NCBI RefSeq assembly: GCF_003331055.1
Contig: NZ_PUQD01000028.1
Location: 1-63,096, forward strand
Source: Pseudomonas sp. AFG_SD02_1510_Pfu_092
Lineage (GTDB): Bacteria > Pseudomonadota > Gammaproteobacteria > Pseudomonadales > Pseudomonadaceae
Direction of reading: 5' to 3'
Length of the DNA: 63,096 nucleotides
Part shown: positions 9,335 to 17,279 of the stretch, piece by piece
Layout: each line of letters begins with the position of its first letter
Numbering within the stretch: the stretch's first letter is position 1
Made by a program: the position numbers and the translations under genes
The notes under the pieces: model-generated
Databases searched by the model: none
What the model was told of the DNA's origin: nothing
What the model saw: only the letters and a program-made list of their open reading frames with translations

Positions 9335-9470
9335 TGGTTCTCTCCTACTCATCAAGGCTCGTGCTGTTGCTTGGTCTTATTGGGTGCGGGGGGCATTCGC
9401 AGCGGTTCTACGCAACGGCGGAACGGTAGCTGGGCAAATGACGGACTACACCGTTTTGTCTTGGCCGCGC

Positions 9471-9499
9471 ATTATATCTACACCACTTGGCGGGTCCAA
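9471..9499 (-). promoter_or_regulatory. Sigma-70-like promoter of etfQO
   Basis: On the minus strand TTGGAC and a perfect TATAAT are spaced by 17 bp. The -10 lies about 140 nt upstream of the etfQO start. The PsrA-like operator sits immediately upstream of the -35. Confidence 0.6.
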
Positions 9500-9501
9500 T
9501 A

Positions 9502-9515
9502 CAAACGTTTGTTTG
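9502..9515. promoter_or_regulatory. PsrA-like operator in the etfQO/etfB divergent region
   Basis: CAAAC-GTTT-GTTTG fits the PsrA consensus (C/G)AAAC-N2-4-GTTT(G/C). PsrA is a fatty-acid-responsive TetR regulator of pseudomonads, and I recall etf genes among its P. aeruginosa targets. The position next to the etfQO -35 suits repression relieved by long-chain fatty acids. Confidence 0.6.
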
Positions 9516-9650
9516 AATTTGCCGCAGGCCAGTAAAATCACAGGCGTGCGGCTGGAGGGTGACCGATTTGCCGTATTGACCGGATTGGGTGTTACGGTCA
9601 AGATACGAGCGGTTTTACGTTCGCCGTAGGCTTGCAGCCGGGCGCAGGTA

Positions 9651-9817
9651 CACCTCTAAAGACCAGGTGTGGAGCAGGGTTTTGCGGCCTTTGGCCGGTT
9701 TGTAGTGGAGTTTACACGCCACGACAGAAAATGACCCGTGAGTATTTGCCGCAAGGGTCCGGACAAGACTGTTCGGTCACGGTGAAATCTCTGCCTCCCG
9801 GTACGTTTTTAGAGGTG
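9651..9817. repeat. Long-range inverted repeat in the etfB leader region
   Basis: CACCTCTAAA (9651-9660) and TTTAGAGGTG (9808-9817) are perfect 10-bp arms 147 bp apart. They lie in the 375-bp gene-free stretch between the PsrA-like site and etfB. I see no ORF with a ribosome site in this stretch. It presumably holds the etfB promoter and a long leader. Confidence 0.4.
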
Positions 9818-9890
9818 CCCTTGTACCCACGCGCATCGCCGGGCCTGGCCCCAGGCGACTATCTATTCACCGGAGAGTAACGAGGAATCC

Positions 9891-10640
9891 ATGAAGGTTC
9901 TTGTAGCTGTCAAACGAGTGGTCGACTACAACGTCAAGGTTCGCGTCAAAGCGGACAACTCCGGCGTCGACCTTGCTAACGTCAAGATGTCCATGAACCC
10001 CTTCTGCGAAATCGCCGTGGAAGAAGCCGTACGCCTGAAGGAAAAGGGCGTCGCGACCGAGATCGTCGTGGTTTCCGTCGGCCCGGCTACTGCCCAGGAG
10101 CAGCTGCGTACCGCCCTGGCTCTGGGTGCCGACCGTGCCATCCTGGTCGAAGCCGCTGACGAACTGAACTCCCTGGCCGTGGCCAAGGCGCTGAAAGCCG
10201 TGGTCGACAAGGAGCAGCCGCAGCTGGTCATTCTCGGCAAGCAGGCCATCGACAGTGACAACAACCAGACCGGCCAGATGCTGGCTGCGCTGACCGGCTT
10301 TGCCCAGGGCACCTTCGCCTCCAAGGTCGAAGTGGCTGGCGACAAGCTGAACGTCACCCGTGAAATCGACGGCGGCCTGCAGACCGTGGCCCTGAACCTG
10401 CCGGCCATCGTCACCACCGACCTGCGCCTGAACGAGCCACGCTACGCGTCGCTGCCGAACATCATGAAGGCCAAGAAGAAGCCGCTGGAGACCGTTACTC
10501 CAGACGCGCTGGGCGTTTCCCTCGCCTCCACCAACAAGACCCTGAAGGTTGAAGCCCCGGCTGCCCGCAGCGCTGGCATCAAGGTCAAATCGGTGGCCGA
10601 ACTGGTCGAGAAGCTGAAGAACGAAGCGAAGGTAATCTAA
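9891..10640 (+). CDS. etfB: Electron transfer flavoprotein beta subunit
   Basis: 249 aa, standard EtfB length. It begins [18 protein letters not shown] and carries the beta-ETF signature region around residues 160-180 ([20 protein letters not shown]). It binds AMP and docks acyl-CoA dehydrogenases, forming the soluble ETF heterodimer with EtfA. A ribosome site (GAGTAACGAGG) precedes the ATG. etfA follows with no gap. Confidence 0.96.
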   Translation: MKVLVAVKRVVDYNVKVRVKADNSGVDLANVKMSMNPFCEIAVEEAVRLKEKGVATEIVVVSVGPATAQEQLRTALALGADRAILVEAADELNSLAVAKALKAVVDKEQPQLVILGKQAIDSDNNQTGQMLAALTGFAQGTFASKVEVAGDKLNVTREIDGGLQTVALNLPAIVTTDLRLNEPRYASLPNIMKAKKKPLETVTPDALGVSLASTNKTLKVEAPAARSAGIKVKSVAELVEKLKNEAKVI

Positions 10641-11570
10641 ATGACTATCCTGGTTGTCGCTGAATACGAGAACGGTGCCGTAGCCCCGGCCACCCTGAAC
10701 ACTGTTGCTGCTGCCGCCAAGATCGGTGGTGATGTGCACGTGCTGGTCGCTGGCCAGAACGTGGGCGGCGTGGCCGAATCCGCTGCCAAGATCGCTGGCG
10801 TGGCCAAGGTGCTGGTTGCCGATAACGCCGCCTACGCCCACGCCCTGCCGGAGAACGTCGCACCGCTGATCGTCGAGCTGGCCAAGGGTTACAGCCACGT
10901 GCTGGCCCCGGCCACCACCAACGGCAAGAACATCCTGCCGCGCGTTGCCGCGCTGCTGGATGTGGACCAGATCTCCGAGATCATCGCAGTCGAGTCCGCC
11001 GACACCTTCAAGCGCCCGATCTATGCCGGTAACGCCATTGCCACCGTGCAATCGAGCGCGGCCATCAAAGTCATCACCGTGCGTACCACCGGCTTCGACG
11101 CCGTGGCCGCCGAAGGTGGCTCGGCTGCCATCGAAGCGGTGGGCGCTGCGCACGATGCCGGCATCTCGGCCTTCGTTGGCGAAGAGCTGGCCAAGTCCGA
11201 CCGCCCAGAGCTGACCGCTGCCAAGATCGTCGTTTCCGGCGGCCGTGGCATGGGCAACGGTGACAACTTCAAGCACCTGTACAGCCTGGCCGACAAGCTC
11301 GGCGCTGCCGTCGGTGCTTCGCGCGCCGCAGTCGACGCCGGCTTCGTGCCGAACGACATGCAGGTCGGCCAGACCGGCAAGATCGTTGCGCCGCAGCTGT
11401 ACATCGCCGTCGGTATCTCTGGCGCGATCCAGCACCTGGCCGGCATGAAGGACTCCAAGGTGATCGTGGCGATCAACAAGGACGAAGAAGCGCCGATCTT
11501 CCAGGTAGCCGACTACGGCCTGGTCGCTGACCTGTTCGAAGCGGTTCCGGAGCTGGAAAAGCTGGTCTGA
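10641..11570 (+). CDS. etfA: Electron transfer flavoprotein alpha subunit
   Basis: 309 aa. The C-terminal FAD-binding domain shows [11 protein letters not shown], the phosphate region [20 protein letters not shown] and the signature [20 protein letters not shown]. EtfA holds the FAD that accepts single electrons from dehydrogenases and passes them to EtfQO. The start ATG directly follows the etfB stop. The transcript ends at the strong hairpin starting 23 nt downstream. Confidence 0.96.
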   Translation: MTILVVAEYENGAVAPATLNTVAAAAKIGGDVHVLVAGQNVGGVAESAAKIAGVAKVLVADNAAYAHALPENVAPLIVELAKGYSHVLAPATTNGKNILPRVAALLDVDQISEIIAVESADTFKRPIYAGNAIATVQSSAAIKVITVRTTGFDAVAAEGGSAAIEAVGAAHDAGISAFVGEELAKSDRPELTAAKIVVSGGRGMGNGDNFKHLYSLADKLGAAVGASRAAVDAGFVPNDMQVGQTGKIVAPQLYIAVGISGAIQHLAGMKDSKVIVAINKDEEAPIFQVADYGLVADLFEAVPELEKLV

Positions 11571-11592
11571 TCCGCCTGCTTCACTTATAAAG

Positions 11593-11626
11593 AACCCGGC
11601 CCCCGTACAGGGGGCCGGGTTTTTTT
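11593..11626 (+). terminator. Rho-independent terminator of etfBA
   Basis: AACCCGGCCCCC-GTACA-GGGGGCCGGG followed by eight T. Confidence 0.92.
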
Positions 11627-11636
11627 GTGGTCAGTT

Positions 11637-11735
11637 CCGGCCCAATCGCCGGCACGCCAGCTCTCACAGGTCCAACACAGTTCTCAAGGGCGGCGCTGTA
11701 CCTGTGGGAGCTGGCTTGCCGGCGATTGGGCCGGG
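11637..11735. repeat. Inverted pair of a variant REP element
   Basis: The arms contain CCAATCGCCGGCACGCCAG and CTGGCTTGCCGGCGATTGG, a sequence variant distinct from the GCGGG...CCCGC type elsewhere in the window. It lies directly before the ribosome site of the next gene. Confidence 0.7.
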
Positions 11736-11758
11736 CAAAGCAATACAAGGAGTGAGCA

Positions 11759-12580
11759 ATGGTGCTGCGTAAAGCAGGCAGGGTGTTGGCGTGCCTGGGG
11801 GTGTTGCTGTCGCCGCTGGCGATGGCGGCAGGCAAGTGCGAGCGCCTGGTGGCAACCGGCAGCCCCGATGCGCCGCCCTATTCATGGCAGGACCCGAACG
11901 ACCCGAAGCACCTGATCGGCGCCAACGTCGACCTGCTGCGCCAGGTGGCTGGCGAGTTGGGGGTGAAGGTGGAAGTGTTGCATGCCGGCCGTCGTGATCA
12001 GGCGCTGGAAGAGGTGCGCAGCGGGCGCATGGACCTGCTGCTGGATACGCCCATGCAGCTGGAACAACTGACCGCGCTGGACTACATCCACCCACCGCTG
12101 CAGCTCAACGAATACCTGGTGTGGACGCGCCATGATGCGGCACTGACCTTCGACGGCCCGGCGGACCTGGCCAGGTACCAGGGCAGCCTGTCCGAGCGCG
12201 CGCGGCTGACCCCGGCCTTTGCCGCGTTCGCCAAGGCGCAGCTGAAGCTGGTGCCGGCGCAGAACCTGACCCAGGCGTTTCAGAAACTGGTGCTCGGCCA
12301 GGTGGATTATGTGCTCGCCGGCCGCTATTCGGGCATGGCCATGGCCCAGGGCCTGGGCATGAGCAATGACCTGATCGCCCGCGGCCTGCCGGTGGACCGG
12401 CCAGGCCTGTACCTGGCGCTGTCGCACAATTCAGCCTGCAATGACAGCTGGTTGCGTGGGCAACTGGCGAAAAAACTGACAGAATTGCCGATCTCCGGTG
12501 CGTCCGAGGCCGTGCTGCAACGTAATGTCGAGCGCTGGAAAGCGCAGCTGCAGGTGCCGTCGGACGCCCCCAAACACTAG
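11759..12580 (+). CDS. Orphan periplasmic solute-binding protein (SBP_bac_3-like)
   Basis: 273 aa with a signal peptide ending LAMAAG. The mature protein has the type-II periplasmic-binding outline of amino-acid binding proteins: ATGSPDAPPYSWQDP near the start, then LIGANVDLLRQVAGELG, RSGRMDLLLDTPM and LVLGQVDYVLAGRYSG. AAGGAG precedes the ATG at 11759. No ABC permease or ATPase is near. Instead two lipoprotein genes follow in tight order, so it may sense or scavenge rather than feed its own transporter. The ligand is unknown. Confidence 0.72.
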   Translation: MVLRKAGRVLACLGVLLSPLAMAAGKCERLVATGSPDAPPYSWQDPNDPKHLIGANVDLLRQVAGELGVKVEVLHAGRRDQALEEVRSGRMDLLLDTPMQLEQLTALDYIHPPLQLNEYLVWTRHDAALTFDGPADLARYQGSLSERARLTPAFAAFAKAQLKLVPAQNLTQAFQKLVLGQVDYVLAGRYSGMAMAQGLGMSNDLIARGLPVDRPGLYLALSHNSACNDSWLRGQLAKKLTELPISGASEAVLQRNVERWKAQLQVPSDAPKH

Positions 12581-12589
12581 GAAGATTGC

Positions 12590-12943
12590 GTGAGAATCCA
12601 ACCACTAATCCTTGCCCTGGCCGTGCTTGGCCTGGCGGGCTGCGCCAACGATCCGGCCCCTGACGAGCAGATGCGCATTTCCGAGCAGGCACTGGAGCAG
12701 GCCAAGGCCGTCGGTGCCACCGACCAGGTCGAAGCGTTCAAGCTGGCCGAAGACAAGCTGGCCCGGGCCAAGACCAACATGCTGACCGAAGACTACCGCG
12801 ATGCGCGGATGCGCGCCGAACAGGCCGAGCTGGATGCGCGTCTGGCCGAGGCCCAGGTGCTGAACCAGAAGAGCGAAGAGCAGCTGCAACTGCTGCAGTC
12901 GCGGGTCAAGCGCCTGCGCAAGCAGCTGGAGGTGCAGCCATGA
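12590..12943 (+). CDS. Small DUF4398-like coiled-coil lipoprotein
   Basis: 117 aa. The signal peptide ends LGLAGCAN, a clear lipobox. The rest is a highly charged helical, probably coiled-coil protein rich in Ala, Glu and Gln (MRAEQAELDARLAEAQVLNQ), typical of DUF4398. The GTG start is supported by AGGAAG five bases upstream. Its end overlaps the next gene by 4 nt, so the two lipoproteins are translationally coupled and probably interact. Confidence 0.75.
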   Translation: MRIQPLILALAVLGLAGCANDPAPDEQMRISEQALEQAKAVGATDQVEAFKLAEDKLARAKTNMLTEDYRDARMRAEQAELDARLAEAQVLNQKSEEQLQLLQSRVKRLRKQLEVQP

Positions 12944-13752
12944 TCCGTCGTGCACCATTGGCCGCGCTGGCAATGCTGGCGCTGGCGGCCGGCTTGCAAG
13001 GTTGCGCCAGCCAGCGCAGCAGCGCCGCGCTGGATGATGCCGCTGCGGCCTTCCAGAAGGTCAAGGATGATTCCGATGTGCTGCGCAGTGCACCGCGTGA
13101 CGTGATTCGTGCCGGCGAGTCGCTGGCCCGCGCCGAGCGGCTGTCCAGCTACATCGGCACCGGCGCAGATGTGCGCCATTATGCCTACCTGAGCCAGCGG
13201 TACAGCGAGATCGCCGGCGAACATGCCCGGCTGGCACTGAACCAGGAGCGCCAGGCCAAGCTCGACCTGGAGCGCCAGCGCCTGCAACTGGCGTTGCGCG
13301 AGGCCAAGCTGGCCAGCGTGCAGCAGCAGGGCAAGTGGGTCGAGTCGCAGATCGCCGCGCTGGCCTCGGAGCAGGCTGACCGTGGCCTGGTGATGACCCT
13401 GGGAGACGTGCTGTTCGACACCGGCCGCGCCGACCTGCGGAACTCGGCCAGCCGTACCGTGCTCAAGCTGGTGCAGTTCCTCCAGCTCAACCCGCGCCGC
13501 GTGGTGCGTATCGAGGGCTATACCGACAGCACCGGCACGGCGGAAGACAACCTGAAGCTGTCCCGCGACCGGGCGCAGGCGGTGGCCGACATGCTGGTGG
13601 ACCTGGGGATCGACGAGAAGCGCCTGCAGGTCGAGGGGTATGGCGACCAGTATCCGATCGAGGCCAATGCCTCGGAGCGGGGCAGGGCGCAGAACCGCCG
13701 GGTGGAGATCGTCTTCTCGGATGACAAGGGCAAGCTCGCCCCAGCGCGCTGA
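12940..13752 (+). CDS. OmpA-family lipoprotein with N-terminal DUF4398-like helical region
   Basis: 270 aa. Signal peptide with lipobox LQGCAS. Residues about 25-145 are a helical DUF4398-like segment. The C-terminal OmpA domain (about 150-260) has LGDVLFDTGRADLRNSA, RVVRIEGYTDSTGTAEDNLK and the peptidoglycan-contact region LSRDRAQAVADMLVD followed by ERGRAQNRRVEIVF. It should anchor the outer membrane to peptidoglycan. It is coupled by ATGA overlap to the preceding lipoprotein, whose helical region resembles its own N-terminal half. Confidence 0.82.
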   Translation: MIRRAPLAALAMLALAAGLQGCASQRSSAALDDAAAAFQKVKDDSDVLRSAPRDVIRAGESLARAERLSSYIGTGADVRHYAYLSQRYSEIAGEHARLALNQERQAKLDLERQRLQLALREAKLASVQQQGKWVESQIAALASEQADRGLVMTLGDVLFDTGRADLRNSASRTVLKLVQFLQLNPRRVVRIEGYTDSTGTAEDNLKLSRDRAQAVADMLVDLGIDEKRLQVEGYGDQYPIEANASERGRAQNRRVEIVFSDDKGKLAPAR

Positions 13753-13770
13753 CTGCTTGGCTTACTCGAC

Positions 13771-13860
13771 CCTGTGGGAGCGGGTTCACCCGCGAAGCAG
13801 GCGGCGCGCTGGATGGCACCGGCTTTGCCGGTGTTCGCGGCTGAAGCCGCTCCCACAGGT
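13771..13860. repeat. REPIN: inverted pair of REP elements
   Basis: CCTGTGGGAGCGGGTTCACC to GAAGCCGCTCCCACAGGT with the shared spacer AAGCAGGCGGCGCGCTGGAT. It starts 18 bp after the OmpA-family gene. Confidence 0.85.
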
Positions 13861-13889
13861 GCAGTGTCAGGTCCAGGGCATGCACAGTG

Positions 13890-13934
13890 CCTGTGGGAGC
13901 GGCCTTGTGTCGCGAAAGGGGCGCAAAGCGCCCC
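13890..13934 (+). repeat. Single REP half plus a GC hairpin
   Basis: CCTGTGGGAGCGGCC is followed by GGGGCGC-AAA-GCGCCCC (13918-13934) and then CGGCTTTT. The hairpin could end the lipoprotein transcript. Confidence 0.55.
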
Positions 13935-13982
13935 CGGCTTTTCATCGGTGTACCGCGGTTTAATCGTTTCTATAGCTGTCAC

Positions 13983-14053
13983 GCAACTGTATTGTTGACT
14001 ATTCTGCGATCTGTCCCAGTACACTTTGCAACTGTTACGGTATTCTCTACCGT
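13983..14053. promoter_or_regulatory. Candidate operator of the MocR-type regulator
   Basis: Direct repeats GCAACTGT (13983-13990 and 14028-14035) flank a TTGACT -35-like hexamer (13995-14000). A perfect inverted repeat ACGGTA-N5-TACCGT lies at 14037-14053. MocR proteins often bind direct repeats upstream of their own or divergent genes. The nearest gene is the regulator at 14104. Confidence 0.4.
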
Positions 14054-14103
14054 CAGTGAGCGACACAAGAATAACGAGCCCGTCCGCGCGTCGAGAGCAA
14101 GCC

Positions 14104-15546
14104 ATGACCAACCTGCTGCTGTACCAGCGTATCGCCCAGCAACTGGCCGATGACATCCGTCGCGGTGTCTACCAGCCAGGCGAGCGGGTACCCTCCGTGC
14201 GCAAGATGAGCGCCCAGCTCAACGTCAGCCATGCCACGGTGTTGCAGGCCTATGCCAACCTCGAGGACCAGGGGCTGATCCGTGCGCGGCCGCAGTCGGG
14301 CTATTACGTGCACCAGACCCCGGCCCTGACCGCGCAGACCCCGGACATCGCCCGGGTGGAGCGCCCCGGTCTGGTCACCCGCGCCAGCATCATCCAGCAG
14401 GTCCTGACCGAGGCCCGCCGCGACGGCGTGTTCCCGTTCGGTGCGGCGGTTCCGCATGTCGACTACCTGCCGGTACGGGCCTTGCACCAGCAGATTGCCA
14501 AGGTGACCCGCTTCCACAGCCCGCGCGCCTTCAGCTACATGTTCAGCCCCGGGTTCGAGCCGCTGCGCCGGCAGATCGCCATCCGCATGCGCGATGCCGG
14601 CGTGCTGGTCGACCCGCGTGAAGTGATCGTCACCCATGGCTGCGTCGATGCGCTGCAGATGTCGCTGCGCGTGCTGACTCGCCCCGGCGACCTGATTGCT
14701 GCTGAGTCGCCGACCTACTACGGCTTGTTGCAGCTGGCCGATTTGCTGGGCTTGAAAGTGATCGAGATTCCCAGCGATCCGTCCACCGGCATCAGCCTCG
14801 AAGCCCTGCAACTGGCCGCCAACCAATGGTCGATCAAGGCCTTGGTACTGACCGCACGGTTGAGCAATCCGCTCGGCGGCACGGTGCCGGAAGAGCGGCA
14901 GAAACAACTGCTGCGCCTGGCGTCGGACTTCGATATCCAGATCGTCGAGGATGACATCTACGGCGAGCTGATGTTCGAGCAGGGCAAGACCAAGGCGCTG
15001 AAGGCGTTCGACCGGCTGGATCGGGTGATCTACTGTTCGAGCTTCTCCAAGACCCTGTCCCCCGGGGTGCGGGTCGGCTGGATGGTCGCCGGGCGCTATC
15101 AGGACGAAATCCAGCGCCTGCAAACCTTCACCACCCACTCGGCCTGCAGCGTGACGCAGATGGGGGTGGCGGCCTACCTGGAGAACGGTGGCTACGACCG
15201 GCACCTGCGCTACATTCGCCAGGAGTACCGCAAGAACCTCAGCGCCTATCAGCTGGCGGTGCAGCAGCACTTCCCCGAGGGCACCCAGATGACCCGGCCG
15301 ACCGGTGGCTTCATCCTGTGGGTGAGCCTGCCCGGGCGGGTCAATACCCAGGAGCTGCATGTGCGCGCGCTGGAGCAGGGCATCAGCATTGCGCCGGGGC
15401 TGATCTTCAGTAATACCGAGCAGTTCAACCACTGTATCCGGCTCAATTGCGGTATTCCGTGGAACAAGGAGGCCGAGCGCGCGGTGATCACGCTCGGCTT
15501 GCTGGCCCAGCAATTGTGTCGGGAGCCGGCGTCCGCACTTCTGTAG
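14104..15546 (+). CDS. PLP-dependent GntR (MocR/PdxR-type) transcriptional regulator
   Basis: 480 aa from the ATG at 14104; the frame is open back to 14026, but the family N-terminus begins MTNLLLYQRIAQQLADDIRR. The winged-helix GntR domain (about 1-70) shows QPGERVPSVRKMSAQLNVS. A fold-type-I aminotransferase domain follows, with VEDDIYGELMF and the probable PLP-lysine site YCSSFSKTLSPGVRVGWM. Family members respond to PLP-linked amines or amino acids. No divergent target gene is present, so the regulon is unclear; autoregulation is plausible. Confidence 0.85.
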   Translation: MTNLLLYQRIAQQLADDIRRGVYQPGERVPSVRKMSAQLNVSHATVLQAYANLEDQGLIRARPQSGYYVHQTPALTAQTPDIARVERPGLVTRASIIQQVLTEARRDGVFPFGAAVPHVDYLPVRALHQQIAKVTRFHSPRAFSYMFSPGFEPLRRQIAIRMRDAGVLVDPREVIVTHGCVDALQMSLRVLTRPGDLIAAESPTYYGLLQLADLLGLKVIEIPSDPSTGISLEALQLAANQWSIKALVLTARLSNPLGGTVPEERQKQLLRLASDFDIQIVEDDIYGELMFEQGKTKALKAFDRLDRVIYCSSFSKTLSPGVRVGWMVAGRYQDEIQRLQTFTTHSACSVTQMGVAAYLENGGYDRHLRYIRQEYRKNLSAYQLAVQQHFPEGTQMTRPTGGFILWVSLPGRVNTQELHVRALEQGISIAPGLIFSNTEQFNHCIRLNCGIPWNKEAERAVITLGLLAQQLCREPASALL

Positions 15547-15609
15547 GCTTGCCACGCGCCTGCGGAACAGGGAGCATACGCACTTTTCCTGCCAGTCTGT
15601 CCATTTGCC

Positions 15610-16107
15610 ATGAATGCTTTGCGCCGTTTCGCCCTGATCTTGTGCCTGCTACCGCTCTGCAGCCTGGCGAGTATCGCCCAGGCCGCGCAGCCGGCCGGCC
15701 AGGCGCAGGCGCAGGCGGCCAAGCCGGTGCAGAAGGCCAGGCCGGCGCAAAAGGCCGCAGCCAGGCCCGTGCACAAGCAGCCGGCAAAAAAAGCCGGCAA
15801 CAGCAAGGCCAGGCCAGCCCGCAAGGCGGTGAGCAAGGAAGTCGCCAAACCGTTGCCGGAGGCCAGGCTCGACCTCAGCCTGCCTACCGATATGGTCGAC
15901 AAGCTGGAGCCGGATGTCGGTAACCCTTCGCCGATCCAGCGGCGCAAACCGTTGCTGCCACCGTTGTTCAGCGAAAAGCCAGAAGGCAACGACAGCCCGT
16001 TTCAGCTCAATGGCCGGCTGATCAACAACGAAATGCAGCTGCAGCTGCGCAATGACAGCCGTCGCGATGTGGAAGGGGCGGCCATCGATTTCGAGTACCG
16101 CCAGTAA
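15610..16107 (+). CDS. Secreted basic Ala/Lys/Pro-rich protein of unknown function
   Basis: 165 aa. A signal peptide of about 25 residues ends IAQAAQ. Residues about 26-80 are low complexity, rich in Ala, Lys, Gln and Pro with repeated KPVQKARPAQKAA-like units, and strongly basic. The C-terminal half is more ordered (LDLSLPTDMVDKLEPDVG, SPFQLNGRLINNEMQLQLRN). I do not recognise a domain. The linker could contact peptidoglycan or another polyanion. It begins 63 nt after the MocR gene. A weak hairpin follows. Confidence 0.6.
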   Translation: MNALRRFALILCLLPLCSLASIAQAAQPAGQAQAQAAKPVQKARPAQKAAARPVHKQPAKKAGNSKARPARKAVSKEVAKPLPEARLDLSLPTDMVDKLEPDVGNPSPIQRRKPLLPPLFSEKPEGNDSPFQLNGRLINNEMQLQLRNDSRRDVEGAAIDFEYRQ

Positions 16108-16121
16108 GTCAGGCGAACTGA

Positions 16122-16138
16122 CTGCCGGGTCACGGCAG
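16122..16138 (+). terminator. Possible weak terminator hairpin
   Basis: CTGCCG-GGTCA-CGGCAG followed by ATTTC. The stem is good but the T-tract is poor. Confidence 0.35.
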
Positions 16139-16158
16139 ATTTCATCGTGCAAGTAATT

Positions 16159-16185
16159 TCAAACGCCTGTTTGAGCCGCTACTAT
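16159..16185 (+). promoter_or_regulatory. PsrA-like operator overlapping a promoter
   Basis: TCAAAC-GCCT-GTTTGA (16159-16174) is a perfect palindrome matching the PsrA consensus. A -10-like TACTAT lies at 16180-16185, and TTTCAA at 16157-16162 could be a weak -35 at 17-bp spacing. A repressor bound here would block the promoter of the next gene. Confidence 0.5.
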
Positions 16186-16239
16186 CCAGGGGCGATCGTC
16201 CCGTTCTGTTCCAGGGAGTCCTGATTTTGGTGAATAGCC

Positions 16240-16494
16240 ATGAATTGCCGTGAGGGCTGTGGTGCCTGCTGCATCGCCCCGTCCATCACCTCTGCGATGC
16301 CGCGCATGCCCAATGGCAAGCCGGCTGGCGAGCGCTGCCTGCACCTGACGGTCGAGAACCTTTGCGACCTGTTCGGCAAGCCCGAGCGGCCAGCGGTGTG
16401 TGGCGGTTTCAAGGCGGATGTCGAGGTGTGCGGCAGTGACCGTGACGAGGCCATCAGGATTCTCGGTTGGTGGGAGCAGATGACGGCGGCGTGA
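16240..16494 (+). CDS. YkgJ-family cysteine-cluster protein
   Basis: 84 aa with eight Cys residues. MNCREGCGACC at the N-terminus and later single Cys residues (CLHL, LCDL, VCGG, EVCG) fit the YkgJ family, thought to chelate zinc or an Fe-S cluster. The function of the family is not established. The START-domain gene follows after 30 nt and a PsrA-like palindrome precedes it, so the two may form a lipid-responsive pair. Confidence 0.78.
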   Translation: MNCREGCGACCIAPSITSAMPRMPNGKPAGERCLHLTVENLCDLFGKPERPAVCGGFKADVEVCGSDRDEAIRILGWWEQMTAA

Positions 16495-16524
16495 CAGGCT
16501 GGATCTTCGACAAAAAGGATAAAC

Positions 16525-17133
16525 ATGATGAGATCGTTCAAGCGTATTGCACTGCTGTGTGGCATGGGTGTTCTGCTGGCGCCTGCGGCCTGGGCCGAGA
16601 ACTGGCAGGTGGCCAAGGACGAGGAGGGGATCAAGGTATCCCTCAGCGAGGTGGCCGGTTCCAAGTACAAGGCCTACCGCGGCGTTACCGTGATCAAGGC
16701 GCCGCTGGCCAAGGTCCAGGCGCTGCAGGAGGATGTGGTCGGGGCCTGCGCGTGGATTCACGAATGCAAGACGCAGAAGGTGCTCAAGCAGGAAGGCGGC
16801 CAGGTCTGGACCTACACCCAGTTCAACACGCCATGGCCGGTGACGCCACGCGATTCGGTGTTGCTGGTGACCACGGTGAAGGAAGCCGACGGCAGCCTGG
16901 TGCGCAACCTGAAGGAGCAGCCGACCTACATCCCGGAAGAGAAGGGTTTTGTGCGGGTGGCCAAGGTCGAAGGCTTCTGGAAGCTGGTGCCCAAGGGCGA
17001 CAGCACCGAAGTGACCTATCAGGTGCATACCGAGCCAGGTGGCAGCGTACCGGCGATGGTGGCCAACAAGTTCGTGGTCGATGCGCCGTTCAATACCCTG
17101 AAGGGGCTGCGGGAGCGGGCTGAGAAAAACTGA
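16525..17133 (+). CDS. Secreted START-domain protein
   Basis: 202 aa. A signal peptide ends PAAWAE. The mature part (about 25-200) has the START/SRPBCC pattern: DEEGIKVSLSEVAGSKYKAY, WIHECKTQKVLKQ, VWTYTQFNTPWPVTPRDSV and GFWKLVPKGDSTEVTYQVH. START folds enclose a hydrophobic ligand such as a lipid. AAGGATAAAC precedes the ATG; a second ATG follows immediately. The ligand is unknown. An REP pair lies 3'. Confidence 0.8.
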   Translation: MMRSFKRIALLCGMGVLLAPAAWAENWQVAKDEEGIKVSLSEVAGSKYKAYRGVTVIKAPLAKVQALQEDVVGACAWIHECKTQKVLKQEGGQVWTYTQFNTPWPVTPRDSVLLVTTVKEADGSLVRNLKEQPTYIPEEKGFVRVAKVEGFWKLVPKGDSTEVTYQVHTEPGGSVPAMVANKFVVDAPFNTLKGLRERAEKN

Positions 17134-17152
17134 GGTTTTGTGTCGCTTGTAC

Positions 17153-17251
17153 TGGCCTCTTCGCGGGCTTGCCCGCTCCCACAGAGCCCCGCAGGCCTTA
17201 GGGCTGTAAGGATCTTGTGGGAGCGGGCAAGCCCGCGAAGAGGCCCGCACA
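17153..17251. repeat. Inverted REP pair
   Basis: GGCCTCTTCGCGGGCTTGCC and its inverted copy GGCAAGCCCGCGAAGAGGCC enclose a 30-40 bp spacer unrelated to the REPIN spacer found at 26-115. Confidence 0.85.
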
Positions 17252-17269
17252 GGATGAACAAAAAAGGCT

Positions 17270-17279
17270 GCCCGAGGGC
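17270..17279. repeat. Target-site duplication, left copy
   Basis: GCCCGAGGGC, repeated exactly at 18086-18095. A 10-bp duplication is in the range for IS4-family insertion. Confidence 0.85.

Noticed and set aside
9867..11435. A 522-codon minus-strand frame over etfB and etfA
   Set aside because: Shadow of the ETF genes, no domain and no initiation signal.
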